The notes: generated by a model not told the origin, from the letters alone. A stretch of DNA of 64,000 nt from Lachnospiraceae bacterium (GCA_024693135.1 JAILLN010000023.1:1-64000), one strand, 5' to 3'; positions 41,301-50,676 are shown, counted from the first letter of the stretch. Translations and numbers: made by a program.

Positions 41301-41978
41301 ATGAGTGTAGATGCGAAGATCTTAGACGGCACCATTACCAATTATAAAACGACTTCAACCAATACCAAGGGCGTCACCCAGGAAGAGGTGGTAAAGGACG
41401 GCAGCAAGATGGACAAGGATGCCTTCCTCCAGCTTCTGGTGGCGCAGATGAAATACCAGGATCCCATGGAGCCTACGGACAATACGCAGTATGTGGCCCA
41501 GCTGGCCCAGTTCTCCTCCTTGGAGGCCATGAACAATATGGGAGATACCATCAACCTGCAGAGCGCCACATCCCTTGTGGGCAAGGTGGTGAAGGTGGCG
41601 ACCATGAACGATGCCACCGGGGTGGTGACGGAGCTTACCGGGACCGTGGATTCCGTCACCCGGTCCGGCACCAAGGTCTACCTGATGGTGGACGGAAGCC
41701 AGTATGAGATGGACGACGTCAAGGAAGTGATGGATGATGAATACGCAAAGGCCACGACCCTGGCAGATACCTGGAGGCAGTCCTATGCGAAGCTTCCGAA
41801 GCTCGCCGCCATCACCCAGGAAAACGGCGGGAATTATCTGGACCGGATCCAGGGGCTGGCAAGCCTGATCAACAGCATGTCAACCTACCAGCAGTCCTTC
41901 ATTCCGGACGAGGAAAAGCAGGGCTTCGCAGAGTATATCGTAAGGATGAGGGAGCTGGGGTTCAGCATCGATACGTAA
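41301..41978 (+). CDS. flgD: Flagellar hook-capping protein FlgD
   Basis: A 225-residue scaffold that caps the growing hook. The conserved N-terminal block MDKDAFLQLLVAQMKYQDPM with NTQYVAQLAQFSSLEAMNNM is intact, followed by the beta-rich FLG-Ig-like region. The C-terminal 60 residues (NYLDRIQGLASLINSMSTYQ) are an extension beyond the shortest members. AGGAGG lies eight bases before the ATG. It sits in the standard fliK-flgD-flgE order. Confidence 0.96.
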   Translation: MSVDAKILDGTITNYKTTSTNTKGVTQEEVVKDGSKMDKDAFLQLLVAQMKYQDPMEPTDNTQYVAQLAQFSSLEAMNNMGDTINLQSATSLVGKVVKVATMNDATGVVTELTGTVDSVTRSGTKVYLMVDGSQYEMDDVKEVMDDEYAKATTLADTWRQSYAKLPKLAAITQENGGNYLDRIQGLASLINSMSTYQQSFIPDEEKQGFAEYIVRMRELGFSIDT

Positions 41979-41999
41979 GGCCACGGAGGGCAGAAGATC

Positions 42000-42404
42000 A
42001 TGAAGATAGAGACAAACGGATACGCTTCAATCGAACAGGCGGCGGCAGCGCTCCTCGGAAGCGGAAAGGCCGGCGCAGGAGTACAGGAGTCCGGCTTCCG
42101 TCAGGGAAGGAGCTTTGCGGAGATCCTTTCGGAAAAAAGCGATGCGCTGAAGCCTGAGCTGATGTTTTCCAAGCATGCGGCGGAGCGGTTAAGCGACAGG
42201 AACATCGCCCTGACGGACAGCCAGCTTTCCCGCCTTACCAGGGGGACAAGGGAGGCCGAGGACAAAGGGATCCGCTCCTCCCTGGTGATGGTCGACGACC
42301 TGGCATTCATCGTCAATACGAAATCCAATACGGTGGTGACGGCGATGGATCCGGGAAATGACAAGAATGTATTCACCAATATCGACGGGGCAGTGATCGC
42401 CTGA
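42000..42404 (+). CDS. TIGR02530-like flagellar operon protein
   Basis: A 134-residue protein between flgD and flgE. The ending FSKHAAERLSDRNIALTDSQ, SLVMVDDLAFIVNTKSNTVV and VFTNIDGAVI is characteristic of the TIGR02530 family found at this position in Firmicute flagellar operons. Its role is poorly defined; hook assembly is assumed from context. GGAGG lies 10 bases before the ATG. Confidence 0.88.
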   Translation: MKIETNGYASIEQAAAALLGSGKAGAGVQESGFRQGRSFAEILSEKSDALKPELMFSKHAAERLSDRNIALTDSQLSRLTRGTREAEDKGIRSSLVMVDDLAFIVNTKSNTVVTAMDPGNDKNVFTNIDGAVIA

Positions 42405-42478
42405 TGGCCCCGGACCGGAAGAAGGATAATGATGCACCTCCCCGGAGGGGGAGCGAAGGAGAAAGAGGGTAAAACACT

Positions 42479-44068
42479 ATGATGAGATCACTTTTCTCGG
42501 GCGTTGCGGGCCTGAGGACACACCAGACCAGGATGGACGTCATCGGTAACAATATCGCCAATGTCAACACGGTGGCCTATAAGTCCAATTCCGTGAATTT
42601 CCAGGATATGCTTTACCAGACCACACAGAATGCATCCGGAGCCAATGCGGCCTCCGGTCGGGCCGGAATCAATGCCAAGCAGATCGGTCTCGGCGTTTCC
42701 ACGGCCTCCATTTCCACAAACATCACCGGCGCAGGCTCTGCACAGAATACCGGCAGCCCCTTCGATATCCGGATCACCGGCAACAGCTTCTTTGTGGTGA
42801 CCAACGGGTCGGAGCAGTTCTATACCCGGGCAGGAGCCTTCAACGTGGATGCCAACGGTACGCTTTGCATGTCCAGCAACGGTTATCCCGTGCTGGGCTA
42901 TGGCACCATGAAGAATGCGGATGGGGAGACCGTGATCAACAAATCGGAACTGACGAAGCTGGACATCATGAGCGAGACGAACTCCATTTCGGATCCGGTG
43001 GCGACCACCAATGCCTACATGTCCGGCATCCTGGACAAAAATTCGGAATCCCTGACCACAACGCTAGGGGAAGTCGTGACGGTGCCCTTCTATGACAACC
43101 TGGGCTACAGCTATACCGCCCAGTTCAAGATATCAAGGGAAAATGGTCCTACGGATCCGGATACAGGACAGTATTCCCTGTCCTGCACGGACATTTTGGA
43201 CTCCAATGGAAAGTCCATTTTCAAATATGCGGCAGACCCGGGCGTCACAATCGGGGGTGAGACGGTTACACTTCCGGCAACGGGATATTCCGTGGGAGAT
43301 GAAATGACCGATGCTGATAAGCAAAAGCTCATAAAAGCGGCAAAGATCATGAGCATTAACGCGACAGATGTGGAAGATAATGAGGTTTGGCTCACCTTCG
43401 ATACATTTATGACTCCAAGCACAACCAGGCCTGCAGGCAAGCTGATGACGGTAACAGATGCTAAGAATACCACGAATCAGGAAAAGCAGGTAAAAACGAA
43501 AGAAAACGGAAAGGAACTTCTGGGACTTACCTTAAATCCGAATCTGCTCTCTCCCCTGGCAACGGGATTTGCAGGGATGACGGGCTCGGGAACGGGAGAA
43601 AGGGGTGTGGCGATTGACTTGTCAAACCTCCAGAATATTGACAACAAAGGCACCACATCCATTACTACCGACAGGGGCCAGCTGGATTCCGATGCCGGGG
43701 CGGGCTGCCGGGTGGGCAATCTTTCCACGATCTCCATTGCAAAGGACGGGCGGATCACCGGTGCTTATACCAACGGCCAGACGAAGCTTTTGGGCCAGAT
43801 CGCATCGGCCAGCTTCGCCAACGCCTCCGGATTGGAGAAGGCAGGCGACAACCTCTATGCACAGACCGCAAACTCCGGCGAGGCGGTGATCAATGACATC
43901 ACCGTGGACGGAGGCTCCATGACCACAGGAGAGCTGGAGATGTCCAACGTGGACCTTTCCGCGGAATTTACCAGCATGATCACCACCCAGCGTGGCTTCC
44001 AGGCCAACAGCCGGATCATCACCGTATCCGACACCTTGCTGGAGGAGCTGATCAACCTGAAGAGATAA
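42479..44068 (+). CDS. flgE: Flagellar hook protein FlgE
   Basis: A 529-residue hook subunit exported by the flagellar apparatus. The N-terminal coil MMRSLFSGVAGLRTHQTRM with DVIGNNIANVNTVAYKS and the C-terminal FTSMITTQRGFQANSRI and VSDTLLEELINLKR form the D0 core. The middle (about 140-420) holds the variable surface domains. Two adjacent ATGs follow AGAGGG. A hairpin terminator follows 31 bases past the stop, suggesting a partial break before flbD-motA. Confidence 0.97.
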   Translation: MMRSLFSGVAGLRTHQTRMDVIGNNIANVNTVAYKSNSVNFQDMLYQTTQNASGANAASGRAGINAKQIGLGVSTASISTNITGAGSAQNTGSPFDIRITGNSFFVVTNGSEQFYTRAGAFNVDANGTLCMSSNGYPVLGYGTMKNADGETVINKSELTKLDIMSETNSISDPVATTNAYMSGILDKNSESLTTTLGEVVTVPFYDNLGYSYTAQFKISRENGPTDPDTGQYSLSCTDILDSNGKSIFKYAADPGVTIGGETVTLPATGYSVGDEMTDADKQKLIKAAKIMSINATDVEDNEVWLTFDTFMTPSTTRPAGKLMTVTDAKNTTNQEKQVKTKENGKELLGLTLNPNLLSPLATGFAGMTGSGTGERGVAIDLSNLQNIDNKGTTSITTDRGQLDSDAGAGCRVGNLSTISIAKDGRITGAYTNGQTKLLGQIASASFANASGLEKAGDNLYAQTANSGEAVINDITVDGGSMTTGELEMSNVDLSAEFTSMITTQRGFQANSRIITVSDTLLEELINLKR

Positions 44069-44098
44069 TCCGGTTCATCGCCATATGTGCATATTCCG

Positions 44099-44122
44099 TA
44101 GCCCGATCATTTGGTCGGGCTA
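44099..44122 (+). terminator. Hairpin after flgE
   Basis: TAGCCCGA (44099-44106) pairs with TCGGGCTA (44115-44122) and the stem can extend inward by G-T and C-G pairs. The Ts that follow are interrupted (ATGGATTTTGTG), so termination is probably partial. Confidence 0.45.
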
Positions 44123-44142
44123 TGGATTTTGTGTTGTTTTTA

Positions 44143-44151
44143 TGTTATGAT
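44143..44151 (+). promoter_or_regulatory. Possible extended -10 promoter before flbD-motA
   Basis: TGTTATGAT at 44143-44151 is an extended -10 about 50 bases before flbD. No -35 is seen. Its position just after the flgE hairpin would fit a restart of transcription for the stator genes. Confidence 0.3.
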
Positions 44152-44200
44152 GTTCAAGATTATGTGGTCATGAGGGGATGCAGGGAGCATCCAGAAGAAA

Positions 44201-44371
44201 ATGCTGATCGAAGTGACAAAGCTCAATGATGAAAAAATACTGGTCAATTCCGACCTGATCGAGATCGTGGAGACCACGCCGGATACCGTGATCACCCTGA
44301 CCACGGGCCGGAAGCTGATCGTAAAAGAAAGTAGACAAGAAATTGGAAATCGAGTAAAATCTATTGGTTAG
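44201..44371 (+). CDS. flbD: Flagellar protein FlbD
   Basis: A 56-residue protein with the FlbD pattern MLIEVTKLNDEKILVNSDLI, ETTPDTVITLTTGRK and a final VKES helix. FlbD is almost always found between flgE and motA in Clostridia and spirochaetes; its role in assembly is not well defined. Its ribosome site is weak (AGAAGAAA just before the ATG). It is short and easily missed by gene finders. TTG of motA starts 45 bases after its stop. Confidence 0.9.
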   Translation: MLIEVTKLNDEKILVNSDLIEIVETTPDTVITLTTGRKLIVKESRQEIGNRVKSIG

Positions 44372-44416
44372 GTTTTCTCATTTCGTAAATCATGAAAACC
44401 GGAAGGAAGCTTTAAT

Positions 44417-45205
44417 TTGGATATTGCATCGCTCATCGGTATAGTCATGTGCTTCGCGCTGATGTTCTATGGGATCACGGGTTCCAACGGACTGTCGGCC
44501 ATCTGGAGCTTTATCGACAGGGACTCCATCGTTCTGACCTTTGGAGGCGCCTTCATGTGCGTCTTTGCCAGCAATACGGTGCAGTCCTTCGTTGCGGGCA
44601 TCAAGACCTTCCCACTGATCTTCAAGCTGGAAAAGGGAAATGCCGCGGAGGTGATCAAGCAGATCATCGACCTGTCCAATGTGGCCAGGAAAGAGGGCCT
44701 GCTTTCCCTGGAGGAGGCCGCCGGAAGCATCGAGGATGATTTCCTGAAAAAGGGCATCATGCTGGTGGTGGACGGCACGGATCCGGATCTGGTCCGGGCC
44801 ATCATGGAAAGCGAGATGGAGGGGGTCTCCGGCAGGCACAAGGAGGGCATCGGCTTCTGGGATAATCTGGCGGCCATGGGCCCGGCCTGGGGAATGATCG
44901 GTACCCTGATCGGTCTGATCAACATGCTGAAGAACCTGAACGACCCCAGCTCCCTGGGGCCGGCTATGGCCGTGGCTCTGGTCACGACATTCTACGGTTC
45001 GCTTCTGGCCAACTGGATCTGCGCTCCGGTCTCCGCCAAGCTGAAGCTGAAGGATGCCCAGGAATATGCAGTGAAGGGCATCGAGGTGGAGGGGCTTCTG
45101 TCCATCCAGGCCGGAGAGAATCCGAGGATCATAGAGGAGAAGCTGAAGAGCTTTATTGCCCCGAAGGATCGTGCCGCTATGGGGAAAGATGAGGGTGGTG
45201 AATAA
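44417..45205 (+). CDS. motA: Flagellar stator protein MotA
   Basis: A 262-residue membrane protein with four helices (about 2-20, 32-50, 150-175 and 185-205) and a large cytoplasmic loop after helix 2. LTFGGAFMCVFASN, GIMLVVDGTDPDLVR and the GPAWGMIGTLIGLINML/ALVTTFYGSLLANWI helices are typical. It conducts ions with MotB to drive rotation. The TTG start follows GGAAGG. Its stop overlaps the motB ATG. Confidence 0.97.
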   Translation: MDIASLIGIVMCFALMFYGITGSNGLSAIWSFIDRDSIVLTFGGAFMCVFASNTVQSFVAGIKTFPLIFKLEKGNAAEVIKQIIDLSNVARKEGLLSLEEAAGSIEDDFLKKGIMLVVDGTDPDLVRAIMESEMEGVSGRHKEGIGFWDNLAAMGPAWGMIGTLIGLINMLKNLNDPSSLGPAMAVALVTTFYGSLLANWICAPVSAKLKLKDAQEYAVKGIEVEGLLSIQAGENPRIIEEKLKSFIAPKDRAAMGKDEGGE

Positions 45206-46149
45206 TGGCAAAGAAGAGAGAAGAAGATCCGCCTGCCGGTGCGCCGGCGTGGATGGCGACATTCAGCGATTTGATGAACCTGCTCCTATGCTTCTTCGTG
45301 CTCCTGTTCTCCATGTCGTCGACGGATGTCAATAAATTCGAGGCCATCGCGGCTTCCCTGCAGAAGACCTTTTCGGTATTCCAGGGAGGCAATGATACCA
45401 TTGGAGAAGGGGATCTGGTGGGCAACGGCGTAAGCCAGCTCAACCAGCTTTCTGAATATTTTACCTCCATGGGCAAGAACAGCACCGGAAACGTGGACAA
45501 TACGGACTCCACGGAAAATGCCGAGGGCGTGATCCAGTTCCAGAAGGAAGACCTGGCAGAGGATGATGCCGAAAAGAGCAAGGGCCGGGAGGAGGATGAG
45601 AGCGGCCGGGATGCCTCCGAGGAAGCCGAGACCGAGATCACCAATGAGCAGGCCAAGGAGCAGCTGGAGCAGTCGGGGCTTCAGATGTCGGAGGAGCTGG
45701 CGGAAAAGATCGAAGAGGTCCTGCAGGAAGAGGACCTGGACAAGCAGATCGATATCGACTTTACTTCCCAATACGTGACCCTTACCATGAACGGCTCATT
45801 GTTATTTGATTCGGGAAGTGATACAATAAAAGCTGATGCTGTGGATACCTTGACGAAAGTGGGGAAGATCCTGGAGACCTTTGCCTACAGCACCATCGAA
45901 GTGGAAGGGCATACGGACAATATCCCCATCAGCAATGCAAGGTTTGCCAACAATGACGAGCTTTCGGATGCGAGAGCGCTGTCAGTCTTTGCTTTTTTGC
46001 GGGACAACAGCGACCTGGATCCGGCCTATATCAAGCATACGGGCCGGGGGGATTACGTGCCCATCGCGGACAACGGGACGCCGGAGGGCAGGCAGCTGAA
46101 CCGGCGGGTGGAGATCCGGATCTATAATCAGCTGAGCGATGTATCCTGA
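45205..46149 (+). CDS. motB: Flagellar stator protein MotB
   Basis: A 314-residue stator subunit. The single helix PAWMATFSDLMNLLLCFFVL contains the ion-binding Asp22. A long Glu-rich linker (about 105-170) precedes an OmpA-like peptidoglycan-binding domain (EVEGHTDNIPISNARFANN and RAL). The Asn and Ser pattern in the helix could fit either protons or sodium. Starts on the last base of the motA stop. Confidence 0.97.
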   Translation: MAKKREEDPPAGAPAWMATFSDLMNLLLCFFVLLFSMSSTDVNKFEAIAASLQKTFSVFQGGNDTIGEGDLVGNGVSQLNQLSEYFTSMGKNSTGNVDNTDSTENAEGVIQFQKEDLAEDDAEKSKGREEDESGRDASEEAETEITNEQAKEQLEQSGLQMSEELAEKIEEVLQEEDLDKQIDIDFTSQYVTLTMNGSLLFDSGSDTIKADAVDTLTKVGKILETFAYSTIEVEGHTDNIPISNARFANNDELSDARALSVFAFLRDNSDLDPAYIKHTGRGDYVPIADNGTPEGRQLNRRVEIRIYNQLSDVS

Positions 46150-46197
46150 AAATTAGCGGCCCGGGACTACGGGGCGGCAGGAGGGAATCCTTAACCT

Positions 46198-46737
46198 ATG
46201 AAGAAAAACATGATGACGGTCATTATACTGGCACTGATTGTAGTCAATATCGCCATGACGGCGATCATGATGTTTACCGTGATCCCTGCCAATAAAAAGA
46301 CGATTGCCCTGGTGGATGAGATCTCCGGGGCGATCAAGCTGGATTCGGCCGGCACCAGCCAGGGAGGAGCGGCTCTCGGCCGTTCTGCCTATGCCGTGGC
46401 GCTTTCGGATTCCGTGACCTACAGCATCGAAGACCAGCAGACCTTCCAGCTGAAAAAAGGAGAGGACGGGGAGGCCCATTACGTGGTCTGCAAGGTGGCC
46501 ATCCTGATGAATAAGACCACGGACGATTATACCACTTACGGTCCGGACATCGAGTCCGGGGCCAGCGACCCTTTGATCCTGAATGCCATGAGCGAGACCG
46601 TCGGCGACTATACTTATGAGGATGTGGAGGCCCTGGGCCAGACCGGGCTTCAGGAGGCTGTGGTGGAGAAGCTCCAGGGGGTATATGGATCCACCTTCAT
46701 CTATCAGGTGGCATTGAGCGGGTATATCGTGCAGTAA
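46198..46737 (+). CDS. fliL: Flagellar basal-body protein FliL
   Basis: A 179-residue protein with one N-terminal membrane helix (about 5-27, MTVIILALIVVNIAMTAIMM) and an extracytoplasmic domain ending LQGVYGSTFIYQVALSGYIVQ, like FliL. It surrounds the stator and supports motor force. It sits between motB and fliM, the usual place. GGAGG lies 13 bases before the ATG. Confidence 0.88.
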   Translation: MKKNMMTVIILALIVVNIAMTAIMMFTVIPANKKTIALVDEISGAIKLDSAGTSQGGAALGRSAYAVALSDSVTYSIEDQQTFQLKKGEDGEAHYVVCKVAILMNKTTDDYTTYGPDIESGASDPLILNAMSETVGDYTYEDVEALGQTGLQEAVVEKLQGVYGSTFIYQVALSGYIVQ

Positions 46738-46781
46738 AGATTCCATGCGGGAACGGATAGCCCCGCAGGCGTGGAGGCGAC

Positions 46782-47762
46782 ATGGGTGACGTACTGTCCC
46801 AGGCAGAAATAGACAAGCTGCTTCAGGGGCTGAACAACGGCGAGCTGAACGTCGATGATATGAAGGAAGACGCCAATAAGCAGGTCAAGGAGTATGACTT
46901 CAAGCGTCCGGCAAAATTCTCCAAAGAGCATTTGAGGACCCTTGAGATCATCTTCGAGCACTATGGGCGTCTGATCTCCACGAATTTTCCCGTATACCTG
47001 CGCAAGAATGTACAGGTAAACGTGGTGAATTCGGAAGCATTGACCTTTTCCGAATTTACCAATTCCCTTTCGAATCCGGTCATCCTGGGGATCGTGAATT
47101 TCCTTCCCCTGAATGGCAACATCATGGTGGAGCTGGCGGCAAATGTGGGCTTTGCCATGGTAGACCGGCTTCTGGGCGGCCAGGGGGATTCCCTGGAAAA
47201 GATCCGGGAATTTTCCGAGATCGAGCTGTCCCTGGTGCAGAAAATGGTCAGCATATGCATCTCCCTTTTACGGGAGCCCTGGCGGAACGTGCTGGATCTG
47301 AATCCGGTGCTGGAAAGGGTGGAGACGAATCCGCAGTTTGCCCAGATCATCGCCCCTACGGAAATGATCGCCATCGTTACCCTGAACCTGAAGATCGGCG
47401 ATGTGGAAGGCCTCATGAATATCTGCCTCCCCTACTTTACGCTGGAAGGGGTCATGGATAAGCTGAATACAAAATTCTGGTTCTCCACGATGCAGGAGAT
47501 TTCTGACGAGAGCTATACGAAGCATATGGAGGATATGATCCGCCATGTCACGGTCCCGATCATGGCTGTGTTGGGAGAGAGCACCATCACCGTGACGGAC
47601 TTCGTAAACCTGCAGGTAGGAGATATCATCCGGCTGGACAGCAAGGTGGCCCAGGATATGGATGTCTATGTGGGGAATATCAGGAAATTCAAGGCTCTTC
47701 CGGGATCCACCAAGGATTCTTATGCGGTAAGGGTCACCGAGATCATCAGAGAGGAGGAATAG
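46782..47762 (+). CDS. fliM: Flagellar motor switch protein FliM
   Basis: A 326-residue C-ring protein. The N-terminal DVLSQAEIDKLLQGL binds phosphorylated CheY. The middle CheC-like domain (about 45-225; FEHYGRLISTNFPVYLRKN, MVDRLLGGQGD) binds FliG, and the C-terminal SpoA domain (about 250-320) contacts FliY. Its length is standard. Four bases separate it from fliY. Confidence 0.97.
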   Translation: MGDVLSQAEIDKLLQGLNNGELNVDDMKEDANKQVKEYDFKRPAKFSKEHLRTLEIIFEHYGRLISTNFPVYLRKNVQVNVVNSEALTFSEFTNSLSNPVILGIVNFLPLNGNIMVELAANVGFAMVDRLLGGQGDSLEKIREFSEIELSLVQKMVSICISLLREPWRNVLDLNPVLERVETNPQFAQIIAPTEMIAIVTLNLKIGDVEGLMNICLPYFTLEGVMDKLNTKFWFSTMQEISDESYTKHMEDMIRHVTVPIMAVLGESTITVTDFVNLQVGDIIRLDSKVAQDMDVYVGNIRKFKALPGSTKDSYAVRVTEIIREEE

Positions 47763-47766
47763 ACGC

Positions 47767-48969
47767 ATGGATGGAATGCTGTCGCAGGATGAGATAAACG
47801 CCCTGCTGTCCGGCATGGCCACCGACGGCGCCGGATCTTCGGATGCGGGCGGCGCCCCGGCAGGCGGAGGCGGCTCGGATCTGCTGACAGATGCGGAAAA
47901 AGATGCCATTGGCGAGGTTGCCAATATCAGCATGGGAACCTCGGCCACCACGCTTTATTCCCTTGTAAACAGAAAAGTTGATATTACGACCCCCACCGTG
48001 GAGGTAGTAACCTGGGATGAGGTCATCAAGGACTACGAAAAGCCCTGTGTGTTCATCCAGATCCATTATAAGGTCGGCCTGGATGGCAGCAATATCCTGG
48101 TATTAAAGGAAAATGACGTCAAGATCATCACCGACCTGATGATGAGCGGAGACGGCACGAATACGGATGGAGAGCTGGGAGAGCTTCACCTTTCAGCGAT
48201 CTCGGAGGCCATGAACCAGATGATGGGCTCCTCCGCCACGTCCCTGTCCTCCATGCTGGGGCGGATGATCGACATCAGCCCTCCGGAAGCCTCACTCGTG
48301 GATCTGAATGAGTTCGGCAGGCCGGAGGAGATCGCGGATTTCCTTACCGGGCAGTTCGTGAAGATCTCCTTTAAGATGCTGATCGGCGATCTGGTGGATT
48401 CCACCATCATGCAGCTTTATCCCATAGATTTTGCAAAGGAGCTGTATAATCATTTCATCAATGGGGCAGGAGGGGCTGCTTCCGCAGAACCGGAGCCCGC
48501 ACCGGAGCCGCCACCGCCACCGCCGCCAAGCGCAGCGCCACCGGACATGGGAGGCGGCATGGGGATGCAGCAGCCTATGGGAGGCGACATGGGGATGCAG
48601 CAGCCCATGGGGATGGGGATGCCGATGCAGCAGCCCATGGGGATGGGGATGCCGATGCAGCAGCCTATGGCGAATGTCAATGTGCAGCCCGCCCAGTTCA
48701 CCACCTTTACAAGCGATCTGAATCCGCTTCAGACGCAGGAAAATATAGAGCTGATCAAGGATGTGCCGCTTGAGGTTACCGTCGAGCTTGGCAGGACACA
48801 CAAGTCCATCAGCGATATCCTGGATTTCTCGCCCGGGACGATCATAGAGCTTGAAAAGATTGCGGGAGAGCCGGTCGATGTTCTGGTCAATGGCAAGAAC
48901 GTGGCCAAGGGAGAAGTAGTAGTCATTGAAGAGAGTTTTGGTGTCAGAGTAACAGAAATCATAAAATAG
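47767..48969 (+). CDS. fliY: Flagellar motor switch phosphatase FliY
   Basis: A 400-residue CheC-FliN fusion found in Firmicutes, thermotogae and spirochaetes. The N-terminal MLSQDEINALLSG binds CheY-P. The CheC-like domain keeps both phosphatase motifs (AIGEVANIS and AISEAMNQM, each ExxN), so it should remove phosphate from CheY-P at the motor. A Pro/Met/Gln linker with repeated MQQPM units (about 255-300) joins it to a C-terminal SpoA/FliN domain (VPLEVTVELGRTHKS, LEKIAGEPVDVLVNGKNVAKG). The linker is much longer than usual. It is followed 12 bases later by cheY. Confidence 0.96.
   Translation: MDGMLSQDEINALLSGMATDGAGSSDAGGAPAGGGGSDLLTDAEKDAIGEVANISMGTSATTLYSLVNRKVDITTPTVEVVTWDEVIKDYEKPCVFIQIHYKVGLDGSNILVLKENDVKIITDLMMSGDGTNTDGELGELHLSAISEAMNQMMGSSATSLSSMLGRMIDISPPEASLVDLNEFGRPEEIADFLTGQFVKISFKMLIGDLVDSTIMQLYPIDFAKELYNHFINGAGGAASAEPEPAPEPPPPPPPSAAPPDMGGGMGMQQPMGGDMGMQQPMGMGMPMQQPMGMGMPMQQPMANVNVQPAQFTTFTSDLNPLQTQENIELIKDVPLEVTVELGRTHKSISDILDFSPGTIIELEKIAGEPVDVLVNGKNVAKGEVVVIEESFGVRVTEIIK
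48556..48669 (+). repeat. Met/Gln/Pro-coding tandem repeats in fliY
   Basis: Two exact adjacent 30-bp units (48601-48630 and 48631-48660) and two diverged neighbours encode MQQPMGMGMP-type decapeptides. They form the flexible linker between the phosphatase and FliN domains and are likely to vary in copy number. Confidence 0.85.
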
Positions 48970-48981
48970 GAGTGAAAAATT

Positions 48982-49344
48982 ATGGCGAAGAACATTCTGA
49001 TCTGTGATGATGCGGCTTTCATGAGAATGATGATCAAGGACATTCTTACGAAAAACGGGTACAATGTCGCAGGAGAAGCAGAAAACGGAGCGAAGGCAGT
49101 GGAGAAGTACGCAGAAGTCAAGCCAGATCTCGTACTGATGGACATCACGATGCCGGAGATGGATGGGATCCAGGCTCTGAAGGCGATCAAGGGAAGCGAT
49201 CCGGCTGCTCTCGTCATCATGTGCTCGGCCATGGGCCAGCAGGCGATGGTCATCGAAGCGATCCAGGCCGGCGCAAAGGACTTCATCGTCAAACCGTTTC
49301 AGGCAGAACGTGTTCTGGAGGCTGTGAAGAAGGTCGTAGGCTGA
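48982..49344 (+). CDS. cheY: Chemotaxis response regulator CheY
   Basis: A 120-residue single receiver domain. Acidic pocket D9/D10, phosphorylation site D54 in LMDITMPEMDG, the Ser in MCSAMG and Lys in FIVKPF are all in place. CheA phosphorylates it, and CheY-P binds FliM/FliY to bias rotation; FliY and CheC remove the phosphate. GGAG precedes the ATG. Confidence 0.95.
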   Translation: MAKNILICDDAAFMRMMIKDILTKNGYNVAGEAENGAKAVEKYAEVKPDLVLMDITMPEMDGIQALKAIKGSDPAALVIMCSAMGQQAMVIEAIQAGAKDFIVKPFQAERVLEAVKKVVG

Positions 49345-49345
49345 T

Positions 49346-49732
49346 TTGGAACGGATTGCCCAGTTCTTGACGGTTCTGCTGATTTTTGCCTTCGTGCTCT
49401 TCCTGACCTGGATCACCACCAGGTGGGCGGCGGGATTCGCAAAAAAGCAGGTTACGAATAAGAATATCGAGCTGATCGAGACAGTCCGGGTAGCTCCGTC
49501 CAAGTTCGTGGCGATCGTCCGGGTGGGCGAGCGCTACCTTTCCATAGGCGTGGGAAAAGATGAGATCACCTTCCTTGCGGAGATCAGCAGGGAGGAGCTG
49601 GATCTGAAATCCTCCGACAGAGCGGAGGAGGAAGGCCCCGGCAGGACGCCGGATTTCAAGGCCATGATCGACGGGGCGATGAAGCGCCTGGGGAAAAAGG
49701 GCGGCGAGGATCATGACGGAGGCGAGCAATGA
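49346..49732 (+). CDS. fliO: Flagellar biosynthetic protein FliO
   Basis: A 128-residue protein with one N-terminal helix (about 4-24, FLTVLLIFAFVLFLTW) and a cytoplasmic domain with IELIETVRVAPSKFVAIVRVG, the FliO/FliZ core. It helps fold FliP in the export gate. The start is TTG at 49346, one base after the cheY stop. It overlaps fliP by ATGA. Its position before fliP-fliQ-fliR supports the call. Confidence 0.9.
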   Translation: MERIAQFLTVLLIFAFVLFLTWITTRWAAGFAKKQVTNKNIELIETVRVAPSKFVAIVRVGERYLSIGVGKDEITFLAEISREELDLKSSDRAEEEGPGRTPDFKAMIDGAMKRLGKKGGEDHDGGEQ

Positions 49733-50661
49733 GAAGGGCGGCTTCTTATGTCTTAAGGCTGTTGCTTCTATTCTATGTCCTGGCAATTACAAGCCGAGGA
49801 GTTCCGGTATATGCCAATGACTCCGCTACAGCCAGGAGCGGGGGGATCGCGAGCCAGACTACGGAGGATACGCCGGGGACCAGGGTAGGGGACTACAACA
49901 GCATCGGCATCTTTGATAATGATTATAATGCGGCCACGGTCATCAATGAGCCGGGCACGGCCGATACCCGTTCGGATCTCCAGGAGCTGAACATAGGGAA
50001 CAATCTGAATATTACCTACAGGGATGGGAACGGAAACCTCTCCGGGGCGCTCAGGATCTTGATCATCCTGACCCTCGTGGCGATGGCGCCGCTCCTGCTT
50101 ATCATGTTAACCTCGTTTACCAGAATCCTGATCGTCCTCCACTTCACCAGGGCGGCCATCGGGACGCAGACGGCGCCTCCGAACCAGGTTCTTGTCGGGT
50201 TAACTTTATTTTTGACATTCTTTATCATGCAGCCCATCATTACCCAGATCAATACCGAGGCTGTGCGTCCCTTTGAGGCGGGAGACATGACACAGGAAGA
50301 ATTCTTCGAAACGGCCATGGCGCCCTTGAGGGAATTCATGTACCGCCAGACACAGACCAAGGATGTGAGGCTTTTTCTGGATATAGCGGAGATAGAGGAT
50401 GTGGAAGAACTGGATGACATTCCGAATGCTGTGCTGATCTCGGCATTTGTGATCTCGGAGCTTCGGACTGCATTCATTATCGGCTTTTTGATCTATATTC
50501 CGTTCATCGTGATCGACATGGTGGTGGCATCCACGCTGATGAGCATGGGCATGATGATGCTGCCGCCCACGACCATTTCCATGCCCTTCAAGGTCCTGCT
50601 TTTTGTGCTGGCGGACGGATGGAATCTGGTCATCGGGTCTTTGGTCAGAACGTTTTATTAG
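49729..50661 (+). CDS. fliP: Flagellar export gate protein FliP
   Basis: A 310-residue membrane protein with a cleavable-type signal peptide (RRAASYVLRLLLLFYVLA, cut near VYA) and a 70-residue extracytoplasmic segment before the conserved core. The core shows LIIMLTSFTRILIVLHF, TAPPNQVLVGLTLFLTFFI and SMGMMMLPPTTISMPFK. Four helices form the export gate with FliQ and FliR. Overlaps fliO. Confidence 0.97.
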   Translation: MRRAASYVLRLLLLFYVLAITSRGVPVYANDSATARSGGIASQTTEDTPGTRVGDYNSIGIFDNDYNAATVINEPGTADTRSDLQELNIGNNLNITYRDGNGNLSGALRILIILTLVAMAPLLLIMLTSFTRILIVLHFTRAAIGTQTAPPNQVLVGLTLFLTFFIMQPIITQINTEAVRPFEAGDMTQEEFFETAMAPLREFMYRQTQTKDVRLFLDIAEIEDVEELDDIPNAVLISAFVISELRTAFIIGFLIYIPFIVIDMVVASTLMSMGMMMLPPTTISMPFKVLLFVLADGWNLVIGSLVRTFY

Positions 50662-50676
50662 TGAAAGGGGGAGCTT

